From contig NZ_ANNV01000033.1 in NCBI RefSeq assembly GCF_000346755.1, positions 1 to 46,274 on the forward strand: DNA of 46,274 bases, given 5' to 3'. This DNA is from Pseudomonas sp. CBZ-4. Lineage in GTDB: Bacteria > Pseudomonadota > Gammaproteobacteria > Pseudomonadales > Pseudomonadaceae. Of this stretch, positions 35,301-42,808 are shown piece by piece. Position numbers and translations under genes: made by a program. Under the pieces are notes generated by a model, which saw nothing but the letters and a program-made list of their open reading frames with translations, was not told the DNA's origin and made no database searches. Position 1 is the stretch's first letter; each line of letters opens with the position of its first letter.

Positions 35301-36011
35301 TTACTTGATATGCCGCCCGCCGTTGACGGTCAGGGTGGTACCGGTGACATAGGGGTTGTCCAGCAGGTAACGCACGCTCTGGTAGATCACCTCGGGCCCG
35401 GGTTCGGTGCCCAGTGCGGACTTGGCCAGCACCTTGGCACGGTAGGCCGCGTCGTCGCCGTCGTTGAACATCACCATCGCCGGGGCGATGCCGTTGACCT
35501 TGATCAGCGGCGCGAACTGCGCGGCGAACGACAGCGTGAGGCTGTCGAGCCCGGCCTTGGTGGCGCAATAGGCAATGTGCTGGCGGCTGCCCTTGCGCAC
35601 CACGTCATCGCTGATATGCACGATGTCGGCTGGCGTGGAGCGTTGCAGCAAGGGTGAACAATGCAGGTTGATCAGGTAGGGCGCAAGCATGTGCACGCTG
35701 AACATGTCGGTAAAGGCGCGGCTTTCGTCGCCGGGTGTTTCCGCGACCCAGGCCGAGGCGTTGTGGATGATCGCGCGCAGGCTTTGGGTATGGCTGTTCA
35801 GTTCGGCGATAAATGCCATGACGCCGGCTTCGCTGGAGAAATCGGCAAACACACCGATCGCCCCGCGCTCGCGCAGGGCCTGCACGCCAGGGCGTTCGCT
35901 GCGGTAGCTGAAAATCACCGCGTGGCCGTCGTCCAGCAGACGCTGGGCGCAATGCAGGCCGACACGCTGGCCGGCGCCGGTGATCAGGATCGGGGCGTGT
36001 GTTGCAGTCAT
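35301..36011 (-). CDS. folM: Dihydromonapterin reductase (SDR)
   Basis: A 236-residue short-chain dehydrogenase with the TGAGQRVG motif (11-18) in place of the classical TGxxxGIG, and an active site YCATKAG with Ser upstream. This is the FolM/PTR1-like type that reduces dihydromonapterin to tetrahydromonapterin and has weak dihydrofolate reductase activity. It is upstream of folE and folX and 57 bp downstream of the ABM-domain gene. Confidence 0.9.
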   Translation of the reverse strand: MTATHAPILITGAGQRVGLHCAQRLLDDGHAVIFSYRSERPGVQALRERGAIGVFADFSSEAGVMAFIAELNSHTQSLRAIIHNASAWVAETPGDESRAFTDMFSVHMLAPYLINLHCSPLLQRSTPADIVHISDDVVRKGSRQHIAYCATKAGLDSLTLSFAAQFAPLIKVNGIAPAMVMFNDGDDAAYRAKVLAKSALGTEPGPEVIYQSVRYLLDNPYVTGTTLTVNGGRHIK

Positions 36012-36068
36012 TGGGGGGCTCGATTCGCTGGCAGGCTCAAATCATACCAGCGCTGCGGCCCCCTGTAC

Positions 36069-36629
36069 TCACGCGGCGGCTTCGCTGGCCTTGCGCGGTG
36101 CGGGCACGGGATGCAGCCAGTTGGCCAGCAGGTGGGTCGACAGCGGAATGAACAGGTAAACCATCAGCGGCGTCAGGGCCAGGGTGCTGACCAGCACACG
36201 CGGGACCAACTCCAACTCGGCGAGCAATGGGCCCAGCGCAAAGTTGAAGATCAACGACACCGGGAAAAATGCCAGCCAGATCGCCACGGCCTGCTTCCAG
36301 CGCGGCGGTCGTGCGCCGATGGCGCCAAACCAGCCATCAATGCCACTCACACGATGCTCGGACGGGTCGGCGAACAGCTCGCTGCCACGGCCCAGCCAGG
36401 CACTGCGGGACGCGGAAAACTCCCAGGCATGCAGGGTTTTTTCGTCGGCAAAGCGGAAGATAATCTGGAATTCGTCATCATTGGGCGGCGGCGCAAGCAC
36501 GCCTGAACCCAGGTAACCGGGAAAGTCCGTGGCCAATTGCTCGCCTTCGCGCAGCCAGGCCATCAACTCTTCGTAGCGACCTTTGGCCACGCGGCGCGCA
36601 ACCATCAGGGTGACGGGTGAGGTAGACAT
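36069..36629 (-). CDS. ABM-domain membrane protein, first gene of the pterin operon
   Basis: A 186-residue protein with an N-terminal antibiotic-biosynthesis-monooxygenase (ABM) dimeric alpha/beta fold (about 1-105: VTLMVARRVAKGRYEELMAW) and two C-terminal membrane helices (about 115-135 and 145-170). ABM folds can be oxygenases or haem-binding proteins; the two-helix membrane version is of unknown function. It leads the operon ABM-folM-folE-folX-DUF1244-hopJ and is divergent from the LitR-like gene, so its promoter is the natural target of that regulator. Confidence 0.82.
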   Translation of the reverse strand: MSTSPVTLMVARRVAKGRYEELMAWLREGEQLATDFPGYLGSGVLAPPPNDDEFQIIFRFADEKTLHAWEFSASRSAWLGRGSELFADPSEHRVSGIDGWFGAIGARPPRWKQAVAIWLAFFPVSLIFNFALGPLLAELELVPRVLVSTLALTPLMVYLFIPLSTHLLANWLHPVPAPRKASEAAA

Positions 36630-36704
36630 TGTGTATCTCCAAATATACGGGTGCGCTGGGCCGGGTAGGCGGCGCACGAACATGGCGGCGGGGTAGTGCC
36701 GCTA

Positions 36705-36738
36705 TGTAAAAACAGGCAAGGATTATTCCTGTTTTGCA
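36705..36738. promoter_or_regulatory. Dyad AAAACAGG-N11-CCTGTTTT in the litR-ABM spacer
   Basis: A perfect 8-bp inverted repeat (36709-36716 and 36728-36735), extended outward as TGTAA...TTGCA, lies 76 bp upstream of the ABM start codon and 104 bp upstream of litR. It is a good candidate operator for the divergent MerR/LitR regulator on the pterin-operon side. Confidence 0.5.
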
Positions 36739-36776
36739 AAAATACGCCAGTGGCATTGGTCCGAAGCTTGGGGAAC

Positions 36777-36806
36777 TTGAAAAAGACAGGTCTTAAGGCG
36801 TTAAAT
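36777..36806 (+). promoter_or_regulatory. Candidate litR promoter with dyad in the spacer
   Basis: TTGAAA (36777-36782), an 18-bp spacer, and TTAAAT (36801-36806) form a plausible sigma-70 promoter 36 bp ahead of litR. The spacer contains AAGAC-AG-GTCTT (36783-36794). A dyad inside a long spacer is the usual MerR-family arrangement and suggests autoregulation. Confidence 0.5.
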
Positions 36807-36841
36807 GGCGACCCCAATTGCCATTGGTTTTTTGGTCTCAA

Positions 36842-37801
36842 ATGCCCGTGATTACTGCTCCGCTTGATAGCATTTTGCATCTGGATGCGACTGATCCCGA
36901 TGAGCTGTTTCCGATTCGTGAAGTGTCGAGATTGACAGGCATAAACCCGGTCACCTTGCGTGCCTGGGAGCGGCGCTACGGCCTGATCCAGCCCACTCGC
37001 ACCGAAAGCGGGCATCGCCTCTATTCCAAGGCCGATATCGAGACGGTCAATCGCATCCTCGACTGGATCGAACGGGGCGTTGCCGTCAGCAAGGTCGGCA
37101 AGATCCTGGCCCGCGACGACCAGCAGGCGCACGCCGTTCGTGGCGAGCGCGACATGGTCGAGGAGACCGAGTGGCCGCAATGGCAAGCAAGGTTGAGGCA
37201 GGCCGTGAGTGCCTTTGACGACCGGCGTCTGGAGCACCTGTACGGGCAGATCTTTGCGACCTACCCCCTCAGCGTGGCATTCCAGGACATCCTGATGCCC
37301 CTCTGGCACGATCTGCTTCGTCATCAGGGCCGCTTTGGCCAGGCCAGCGAATGGTTGTTCTTCGATGCCTTTTTGCGGGTGCAGGCCTGGCAGCGCCTGA
37401 ATGTCGGCTGTGCGTCATCGGCCCCGCGCGTGTTGCTGGCGGCCATGCCCGGCGAGTGCCGTAAATTGGAACTGCTGGTGGCGGCGCTGTTGATCGGTCG
37501 CGATGACCTGGCGGTGAAGGTGATCGCCATGGGCCAGCCTGTGGATGAGTTGATGCTGGTGTGTGAAAAGACCCGGCCCCAGGCGCTGATCGTGTATTCC
37601 AACCATTCCCATGGCCAGGATTTGGCCGGTCGCCTCAACCGCTTGGCGCTGACCCTGGATTGCCCATTGTTCCTGGCGGGGGCGGCGTCTGACCTGGCCG
37701 AGGACGATCTGGCCGGTTCTTCCGTCGGTTGCCTGGGCAATGAAGGACGCTTGATGCAGCGCCGCCTGCAACATTTTCTCAGTGGTCGGCTGGATACCTG
37801 A
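36842..37801 (+). CDS. LitR/CarH-like MerR regulator without cobalamin ligand (class II)
   Basis: A 319-residue regulator: MerR helix-turn-helix at about 22-90 (FPIREVSRLTGINPVTLRAW) plus a C-terminal region of about 110-319 that follows the four-helix and Rossmann layout of the B12-binding CarH/LitR proteins. The cobalamin-ligating His motif is not kept: by eye GECRKLE (204-210) has Arg207 where CarH-type proteins have His. Class II LitR proteins of P. putida (PplR) are of this kind and rely on a LOV protein for light sensing; a LOV gene lies 670 bp away. It is divergent from the pterin operon and ends two bases from the convergent PilZ-like gene. Confidence 0.85.
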   Translation: MPVITAPLDSILHLDATDPDELFPIREVSRLTGINPVTLRAWERRYGLIQPTRTESGHRLYSKADIETVNRILDWIERGVAVSKVGKILARDDQQAHAVRGERDMVEETEWPQWQARLRQAVSAFDDRRLEHLYGQIFATYPLSVAFQDILMPLWHDLLRHQGRFGQASEWLFFDAFLRVQAWQRLNVGCASSAPRVLLAAMPGECRKLELLVAALLIGRDDLAVKVIAMGQPVDELMLVCEKTRPQALIVYSNHSHGQDLAGRLNRLALTLDCPLFLAGAASDLAEDDLAGSSVGCLGNEGRLMQRRLQHFLSGRLDT

Positions 37802-37803
37802 GA

Positions 37804-38409
37804 TCAGGCGTGCACGTGCGGGTGGACCAGGCGGTGCTGGTGCAGGATGAATTGGCGCAGGCGCTCGATTTCATCCGCATCACTCTGGTTCAGGCGATAG
37901 GCGAACAGGCCGCGCGCCGTTTCCCGCTCCAGCGTGCCGCGTAGCGCAATGCGTTCGTAGCCGGAAGGGCTGAACCACAGGGCAAAGGTCTTGGGCGCCT
38001 TGACCCGGCCACGGATCTCCACCAACACCCCCTTGAACGACACTTCGTGTACCCACAAAGCACCGGGTGTGCCCTTGATGTTCTCCAGTGCTACTGGCGT
38101 TTCGAGCGCCAGGCGCCATGGGCGGATCATCGGGCCGTCTTCGAAAATGCTCGGCACCCCCAGACGCAGATGCACTGCATGAAACTCATCTTCCACTAGA
38201 TGCAGGGGGAAGGTGAGTTGCTGGTTATCGAACTGCGCCTGGATGGTGACATGGTCGTGGGCGGCCAGTCGGGTCAGCAAATCGCGGATCTGCGCACCGC
38301 CGTTGACCGTCAGGCTCGACGAAGCATCCCGCAGGTTGAGCTGGGGGTTGTGCTGCATGTTCTGAATGAAGTCCAGCTCATCCTGGGTCAGAAGCGCGTC
38401 GCGGTGCAT
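37804..38409 (-). CDS. PilZ-like domain protein, degenerate c-di-GMP motif
   Basis: A 201-residue protein with a PilZ-like beta-barrel in the second half. The second PilZ motif (D/N)xSxxG appears as EVSFKG (in VHEVSFKGVLVEI), with Glu at the first place, and no clear RxxxR precedes it (RPWRLALETPVAL). c-di-GMP binding is therefore doubtful. The N-terminal part resembles the YcgR-type flanking domain in size. It lies 60 bp downstream of the LOV gene on the same strand, so the two may form an operon and link light to a motility or surface output. Confidence 0.7.
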   Translation of the reverse strand: MHRDALLTQDELDFIQNMQHNPQLNLRDASSSLTVNGGAQIRDLLTRLAAHDHVTIQAQFDNQQLTFPLHLVEDEFHAVHLRLGVPSIFEDGPMIRPWRLALETPVALENIKGTPGALWVHEVSFKGVLVEIRGRVKAPKTFALWFSPSGYERIALRGTLERETARGLFAYRLNQSDADEIERLRQFILHQHRLVHPHVHA

Positions 38410-38469
38410 TGATCTTGCTCAATGGGGAGGGTGTTAAAATGCCATTATCCTCTCTACTGACCCCGTTTT

Positions 38470-38937
38470 CTAAATTTTGTTAGATCCGCTCGTCGCTTTG
38501 AGGGCGGCCAGCTCGGCCTTGACCTCGGCCAATTCCCGTTCCAACTGGGCCACGCGTTGCTGGGCCTGGACCTGGAGGGTGACGTCTTTTTGCACACCGA
38601 CAAAGTAGGTCTGCTTGTCGGCCGCGTTGTACACCGTCGAAAGCGACAGTTCGTTAAAGAAGTGTGTGCCATCCTTGCGGTAGTTGCGCAGGATCTCACG
38701 GCACGCACCGCCGCTGTCCAGCGCCTCACGAATGGCCATCAGCCCCGGTTGATCGCGGTCACCCGACTGCAGGAATCGGCAGTCCTGATACAGGATGTCG
38801 TCCAGGGTGTAGCCGGTCAGCCGTTCGAATGCCGGGTTGACGTAGATCAGCGGCTTGTCCTTGCCTTCCCGTTCGGCGACGACGATGCCGTCGTTGGAGG
38901 CGTTGACGACCAGTTGCATCAGTTTGGCGTTAATCAT
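38470..38937 (-). CDS. Short LOV blue-light receptor (PpSB1-LOV type)
   Basis: A 155-residue protein that is a LOV/PAS domain plus a C-terminal coiled-coil helix (about 122-150, QRVAQLERELAEVKAELAAL) without an effector domain. The photoactive Cys is C53 in the variant motif DCRFLQ, as in P. putida PpSB1-LOV; N85, N95 and Q116 (VGVQKDV), which contact FMN, are in place. R61 is kept but position 66 is Leu; in PpSB1 both are Arg and slow the dark recovery. The start at 38935-38937 (MINAKLMQ) matches that family; MDRS four codons upstream has no ribosome-binding site. Confidence 0.92.
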   Translation of the reverse strand: MINAKLMQLVVNASNDGIVVAEREGKDKPLIYVNPAFERLTGYTLDDILYQDCRFLQSGDRDQPGLMAIREALDSGGACREILRNYRKDGTHFFNELSLSTVYNAADKQTYFVGVQKDVTLQVQAQQRVAQLERELAEVKAELAALKATSGSNKI

Positions 38938-39066
38938 TGAGCGGTCCATGGCTTGTTTTTGGCGATTGGAGTGTATGGCAACGCTTGAATGTTGCACGTG
39001 GCTCACTGAAAAATTTGTGTCAGCTGCTAATATCCCACGCTTTCACTCAACTACAGGATCAGATTG

Positions 39067-39522
39067 ATGAAAGTCGCCATCCTTTCCGGCTCGGTCTACG
39101 GCACCGCTGAAGAAGTCGCCCGCCATGCCGCCGGTATCCTCAACGCCGCCGGTTTTGAAGCCTGGCACAACCCGCGCGCCACCCTGGCAGACGTGCAGGG
39201 CTTCGCTCCCGACGCGTTCCTGGCGGTGACATCGACCACCGGCATGGGTGAGTTGCCCGACAACCTGCAACCGCTGTATTCGAGCATCCGCGATCAATTG
39301 CCCGCCGCCTGGCGCGGCCTGCCAGGCGCGGTGATCGGCCTGGGCGACGCCAGCTACGGCGACACCTTCTGCGGCGGTGGCGAGCAACTGCGTGAACTGT
39401 TCGGCGAGTTGGGCGTGCGCGAAGTCCTGCCGATGCTGCGCCTGGACGCCAGCGAAAGCGTCACCCCGGAAGCCGACGCCGAGCCGTGGCTGGCTGAACT
39501 GGTCACTGCACTGCGCGGCTGA
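39067..39522 (+). CDS. Flavodoxin (MioC-like)
   Basis: A 151-residue flavodoxin-fold protein with the FMN phosphate loop SGSVYGTAEEVA (7-18) and the second loop STTGMGELPDN. It is a small FMN electron carrier of the MioC/short-chain type. It is divergent from the LOV gene with 129 bp between. ATG at 39067 is chosen over an in-frame TTG one codon earlier. A flavodoxin is also near folM-folE-folX in P. aeruginosa (PA3435), so it may serve a pterin- or oxygenase-linked electron path. Confidence 0.88.
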   Translation: MKVAILSGSVYGTAEEVARHAAGILNAAGFEAWHNPRATLADVQGFAPDAFLAVTSTTGMGELPDNLQPLYSSIRDQLPAAWRGLPGAVIGLGDASYGDTFCGGGEQLRELFGELGVREVLPMLRLDASESVTPEADAEPWLAELVTALRG

Positions 39523-39736
39523 TCGGAGACTCGCGCAGCCCCCCGCCTGTCGAGGCGCCGCGCCTTTATTGGCGGCGCTTCTCTGACGCTGCGTGCACGG
39601 ATTTGAACTATTCTCTTGGCTGACTCGTTCGGTCACCAAGCTGGCTGCGAAGGCGACTCCTTCCGTCATGAGGTCTGGCTAGACTGGCCCTTCACTCAAA
39701 AAAACAATAAGAAAGTGCGCCAAGGAGGTCGTTGCC

Positions 39737-40519
39737 GTGAGCCTAGCCCCCGTTCTATCGCCGCAAAATGTCCAAGACCAGGTCAGCGCTGCCGAATGGC
39801 AAGCCCGTGTCGACCTGGCAGCCTGCTATCGCCTGGTGGCGTTGCATGGCTGGGATGACCTGATCTTCACCCACATCTCGGCCAAGGTGCCGGGCACCGA
39901 TGATTTCCTGATCAATCCGTACGGGCTGATGTTTCACGAGATCACCGCGTCGAGCCTGGTCAAGGTCGATCAGGCCGGCAACAAGCTGATGGACAGCCCC
40001 TACGAGATCAACCCGGCGGGCTACACCATCCACAGCGCGATCCATGAAGTGCGCCATGACGTAAGCTGTGTGCTGCATACCCACACCGCCGCCGGTGTCG
40101 CGGTAGCGGCGCAGAAACAGGGCGTGCTGCCGATCAGCCAGCAATCGATCTTCGTGCTGGCGAGCCTGGCCTATCACGCCTACGAAGGCGTGGCGCTGAA
40201 CCACGAAGAAAAGGCGCGTTTGCAGGCCGACCTGGGTGACAACAATTTCCTGATGCTGCACAACCACGGCCTGCTGACCTGCGGCAGCACCATCGCCGAC
40301 ACCTTCTTGATGATGTTCACCTTCCAGCGTGCCTGTGACATCCAGGTGCTGGCGCAAAACGGCGGCGCCGAGTTGATCCCGATCGGCCCGCAGATCCTGG
40401 CCGGGGCCAAGGCGATGGTGGCGGCCGTCACCAAGAGTGCACAAGGGATGGGGGGCGCGCTGGCTTGGCCGGCGTTGCTGCGCAAGTTGGACAGCATCGA
40501 TCCTGGGTATAAAACCTGA
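39737..40519 (+). CDS. Class II aldolase/adducin-family protein
   Basis: A 260-residue zinc enzyme of the class II aldolase/adducin family. The metal histidines are H114 and H116 (LHTHTAAG) and H175 with H177 (LHNHGLL). Members cleave sugar phosphates or act as decarboxylases; many Pseudomonas members have no known substrate. The start is GTG at 39737 with a strong AAGGAGG (39722-39728). Its TGA overlaps the ATG of the hydrolase by one base, so the two are translationally coupled. Confidence 0.88.
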   Translation: MSLAPVLSPQNVQDQVSAAEWQARVDLAACYRLVALHGWDDLIFTHISAKVPGTDDFLINPYGLMFHEITASSLVKVDQAGNKLMDSPYEINPAGYTIHSAIHEVRHDVSCVLHTHTAAGVAVAAQKQGVLPISQQSIFVLASLAYHAYEGVALNHEEKARLQADLGDNNFLMLHNHGLLTCGSTIADTFLMMFTFQRACDIQVLAQNGGAELIPIGPQILAGAKAMVAAVTKSAQGMGGALAWPALLRKLDSIDPGYKT

Positions 40520-41421
40520 TGCCACTCGCCGAGATCCCGCTCAGCGCCTGGCGCAAGCGCAGCCAGAGTTTTGTCTTCCGTGGCCGTACCCTCCGTTATT
40601 GGGTGGCGGGGCAGGGCGAGCCGCTACTGCTGATCCATGGCTTCCCCACGGCCAGCTGGGACTGGCATTACCTGTGGCAGCCCCTGGCCCAGCGCAATCT
40701 GGTGATTGCCTGCGACATGCTCGGGTTTGGCGACTCGGACAAACCCGTCGACCACGACTATTGCCTGCTGGAGCAGGCCGATGTGCAACAGGCGTTGCTG
40801 GAGCACTTGAGTGTGGATCAGCCGGTGCATGTGCTGGCCCATGACTACGGCGACAGCGTCGCCCAGGAATTGCTCGCGCGGCATTACGAAGGCCGCTTCC
40901 AGATGGCCAGTTGCGTGTTTCTCAACGGCGGCCTGTTCCCCGAAACCCATCGGCCGGCGCTGGTGCAGAAACTCCTGCTCAGCCCGTTGGGTTGGATGAT
41001 CGGCCGCGCCTTTGGGCGCAATGCCTTGTCCGACAGCTTCCGCCAGATATTCGGCCCGGCGACGCGCCCCAGCGAAAGCGCCCTGGATGATTTCTGGAGC
41101 CTGCTCAACTGCAACGATGGCACGCGGATCCTGCACAAGCTGATCGCCTATATCCCCCAGCGTCGCCGCTTGCGTGACCGTTGGGTGGAGGCGATGCAGC
41201 GCGGGGATGTGCCGTTGCGGGTGATCGACGGGGAGGCTGATCCGATTTCCGGTGCGCATATGGTGGAGCGTTACCAGCAACTGGTGCCCGAGGCCGATAC
41301 GGTGTTGCTGGCGAACATTGGCCACTACCCGCAGATCGAAGCGCCGGTGCAGGTGCTCAAGCACTACCTGGCGTTTCGCGAGCGGATCGCCGGGCCGATG
41401 CCCTACATGGCCTATTCCTGA
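40519..41421 (+). CDS. Alpha/beta hydrolase (epoxide hydrolase/dehalogenase type)
   Basis: A 300-residue alpha/beta hydrolase. Oxyanion-hole motif HGFP (40-43), nucleophile D109 in AHDYGDS, a later acid in DGEADPIS and the catalytic His in NIGHYPQIE. An Asp nucleophile points to the epoxide hydrolase/haloalkane dehalogenase class rather than esterases. It is coupled to the aldolase-like gene and 200 bp before an SDR gene. Similar three-gene groups occur in P. aeruginosa near PA3427-PA3430. Substrate unknown. Confidence 0.87.
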   Translation: MPLAEIPLSAWRKRSQSFVFRGRTLRYWVAGQGEPLLLIHGFPTASWDWHYLWQPLAQRNLVIACDMLGFGDSDKPVDHDYCLLEQADVQQALLEHLSVDQPVHVLAHDYGDSVAQELLARHYEGRFQMASCVFLNGGLFPETHRPALVQKLLLSPLGWMIGRAFGRNALSDSFRQIFGPATRPSESALDDFWSLLNCNDGTRILHKLIAYIPQRRRLRDRWVEAMQRGDVPLRVIDGEADPISGAHMVERYQQLVPEADTVLLANIGHYPQIEAPVQVLKHYLAFRERIAGPMPYMAYS

Positions 41422-41435
41422 GCGCACACAGCTCA

Positions 41436-41490
41436 ACTGTGGGAGCGGGCGTGTGTGGGAGCTGGCTCCCACACAAGCCCGCGCCACAGT
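41436..41490. repeat. Nested palindrome (REP-derived) between hydrolase and SDR genes
   Basis: ACTGTGG...CCACAGT encloses CGGGC/GCCCG, which encloses TGTGTGGGAGC-TG-GCTCCCACACA. These are three concentric stems with short mismatches between them. It appears to be one shortened REP inserted inside another. Confidence 0.75.
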
Positions 41491-41621
41491 GAGCGCTTCG
41501 ACTCATTAGCCATCATCCCCCAGCCTTATCGCGCACCATTCAGCCCTGGCTGACTTTATTGTGACCAAACGCCCCGTGCCTGACACTCAACCCATTCCCA
41601 TTGTCGCCAGCGGAGTTCGGT

Positions 41622-42533
41622 ATGAGTGAGTCAGTGCAGTTCCAGGATAAGGTCGTGATCGTCACCGGTGCCGGCGGCGGGTTGGGCCGGGCCCATGCGC
41701 TGCTGTTCGCCCGGCACGGCGCCAAGGTGTTGGTCAATGACCTGGGCGGCTCGACCCAGGGCGAAGGCGCCAATGCCTCGGCGGCCGACCGCGTGGTCGC
41801 GGAAATCCGCGCCGCTGGCGGTATTGCCGAAGCCAACCATGACTCTGTCACCGACGGTGACAAGATCGTGCAGCACGCGCTGGACGTGTTCGGCCGTATC
41901 GACGTGGTGGTCAACAACGCCGGCATCCTGCGCGACAAGACCTTCCACAAAATGGACGACAGCGACTGGGACCTGGTTTACCGGGTGCATGTCGAAGGCG
42001 CCTACAAAGTCACCCGCGCCGCCTGGCCGCACATGCGCGAGCAAGGTTATGGCCGGGTGATCTTCACCGCCTCCACCTCGGGCATCTACGGCAACTTCGG
42101 CCAGTCCAACTACGGCATGGCCAAGCTCGGCCTGTATGGCCTGACCCGCACCCTGGCGCTGGAAGGGCGCAAGAACAATATCCTGGTCAACGCCATCGCC
42201 CCGACTGGCGGCACGCGCATGACCGAAGGCCTGATCCCGCCGCAGGTGTTCGAGCGCCTCAAGCCGGAGCTGGTCAGCCCGCTGGTGGTGTACCTGGGCA
42301 GCGAGGCGTGCGAGGAAACCGCCGGCCTGTTCGAAGTGGGCGGCGGCTGGATCGGCAAGACCCGCTGGGAGCGCAGCCTGGGTGTGGGGTTCGACCCGGA
42401 AGCGGGCTTCTCGCCCGACGACGTGGCCGCGCACTGGCAACAGATCTGCGACTTCGAAGGCGCTGCTCACCCCAAGGACAACATCGAGGCCCTGAAGGAA
42501 ATGATGGCCAACTTGCAGAAGTACAGCCTCTGA
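41622..42533 (+). CDS. Short-chain dehydrogenase (multifunctional-enzyme-2 like)
   Basis: A 303-residue SDR with TGAGGGLG (15-22), the NNAG motif (VVVNNAGIL) and an active site YGMAK preceded by Ser (TASTSGIYGNFGQSN). The length and the C-terminal extension after residue 245 (EVGGGWIGKTRWERS) match the (3R)-hydroxyacyl-CoA dehydrogenase part of peroxisomal multifunctional enzyme 2 and related Pseudomonas proteins. It probably oxidises a 3-hydroxyacyl-CoA or a similar alcohol. It stands 200 bp after the hydrolase and ends at a good terminator. Confidence 0.88.
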   Translation: MSESVQFQDKVVIVTGAGGGLGRAHALLFARHGAKVLVNDLGGSTQGEGANASAADRVVAEIRAAGGIAEANHDSVTDGDKIVQHALDVFGRIDVVVNNAGILRDKTFHKMDDSDWDLVYRVHVEGAYKVTRAAWPHMREQGYGRVIFTASTSGIYGNFGQSNYGMAKLGLYGLTRTLALEGRKNNILVNAIAPTGGTRMTEGLIPPQVFERLKPELVSPLVVYLGSEACEETAGLFEVGGGWIGKTRWERSLGVGFDPEAGFSPDDVAAHWQQICDFEGAAHPKDNIEALKEMMANLQKYSL

Positions 42534-42560
42534 TCGTTGCTGTAAAAACATTGAATACTG

Positions 42561-42588
42561 CGGGGCGCTGACGGCGCCCCGTTTTATT
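42561..42588 (+). terminator. Terminator after the SDR gene
   Basis: CGGGGCGC-TGACG-GCGCCCCG followed by TTTTATT: a perfect 8-bp GC stem with a T-tract, 27 bp after the SDR stop. It is separate from the minus-strand hairpin that follows. Confidence 0.9.
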
Positions 42589-42596
42589 GCGGGCAT

Positions 42597-42624
42597 AAAA
42601 AAGGCCGCTGCATAGGCAGCGGCC
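42597..42624 (-). terminator. Minus-strand rho-independent terminator of the candidate sRNA
   Basis: On the minus strand GGCCGCTGC-CTAT-GCAGCGGCC is followed by TTTTTT. On the plus strand the same stem is followed by GAAGTAAG and so would not terminate. Its orientation is the main clue that a minus-strand transcript ends here. Confidence 0.85.
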
Positions 42625-42757
42625 GAAGTAAGACGTTGGATCAAGGAGCAACAAATCCACGTCAGTGAACACGGGTAACAGATTGAAAACAGGCATCAAT
42701 CCAGCTGAGTCTGGCTGTTCTTCCGGTTGCGGAAGCGGGCTGTTTGCCCTGAAAGCG
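42597..42757 (-). ncRNA. Candidate structured small RNA on the minus strand
   Basis: Read on the minus strand, from about 42757 downward: hairpin GGGC/GCCC, hairpin CTTCCG-CAAC-CGGAAG, hairpin CCAG/CTGG, a 9-bp stem (GACGTGGAT with ATCCAACGTC, one bulge) whose loop exposes GCTCCTT, and a final GGCCGCTGC-CTAT-GCAGCGGCC stem followed by six T. No minus-strand protein gene lies upstream that could own this terminator. A possible -10 (TATTCT) is at 42763-42768; no good -35 is seen. I do not match it to a named sRNA, and the 5' end is uncertain. Confidence 0.5.
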
Positions 42758-42808
42758 CGCTAAGAATAGTCGGTTGTAACAAAATGAGTAATAGCGCTTC
42801 AGGACAAG

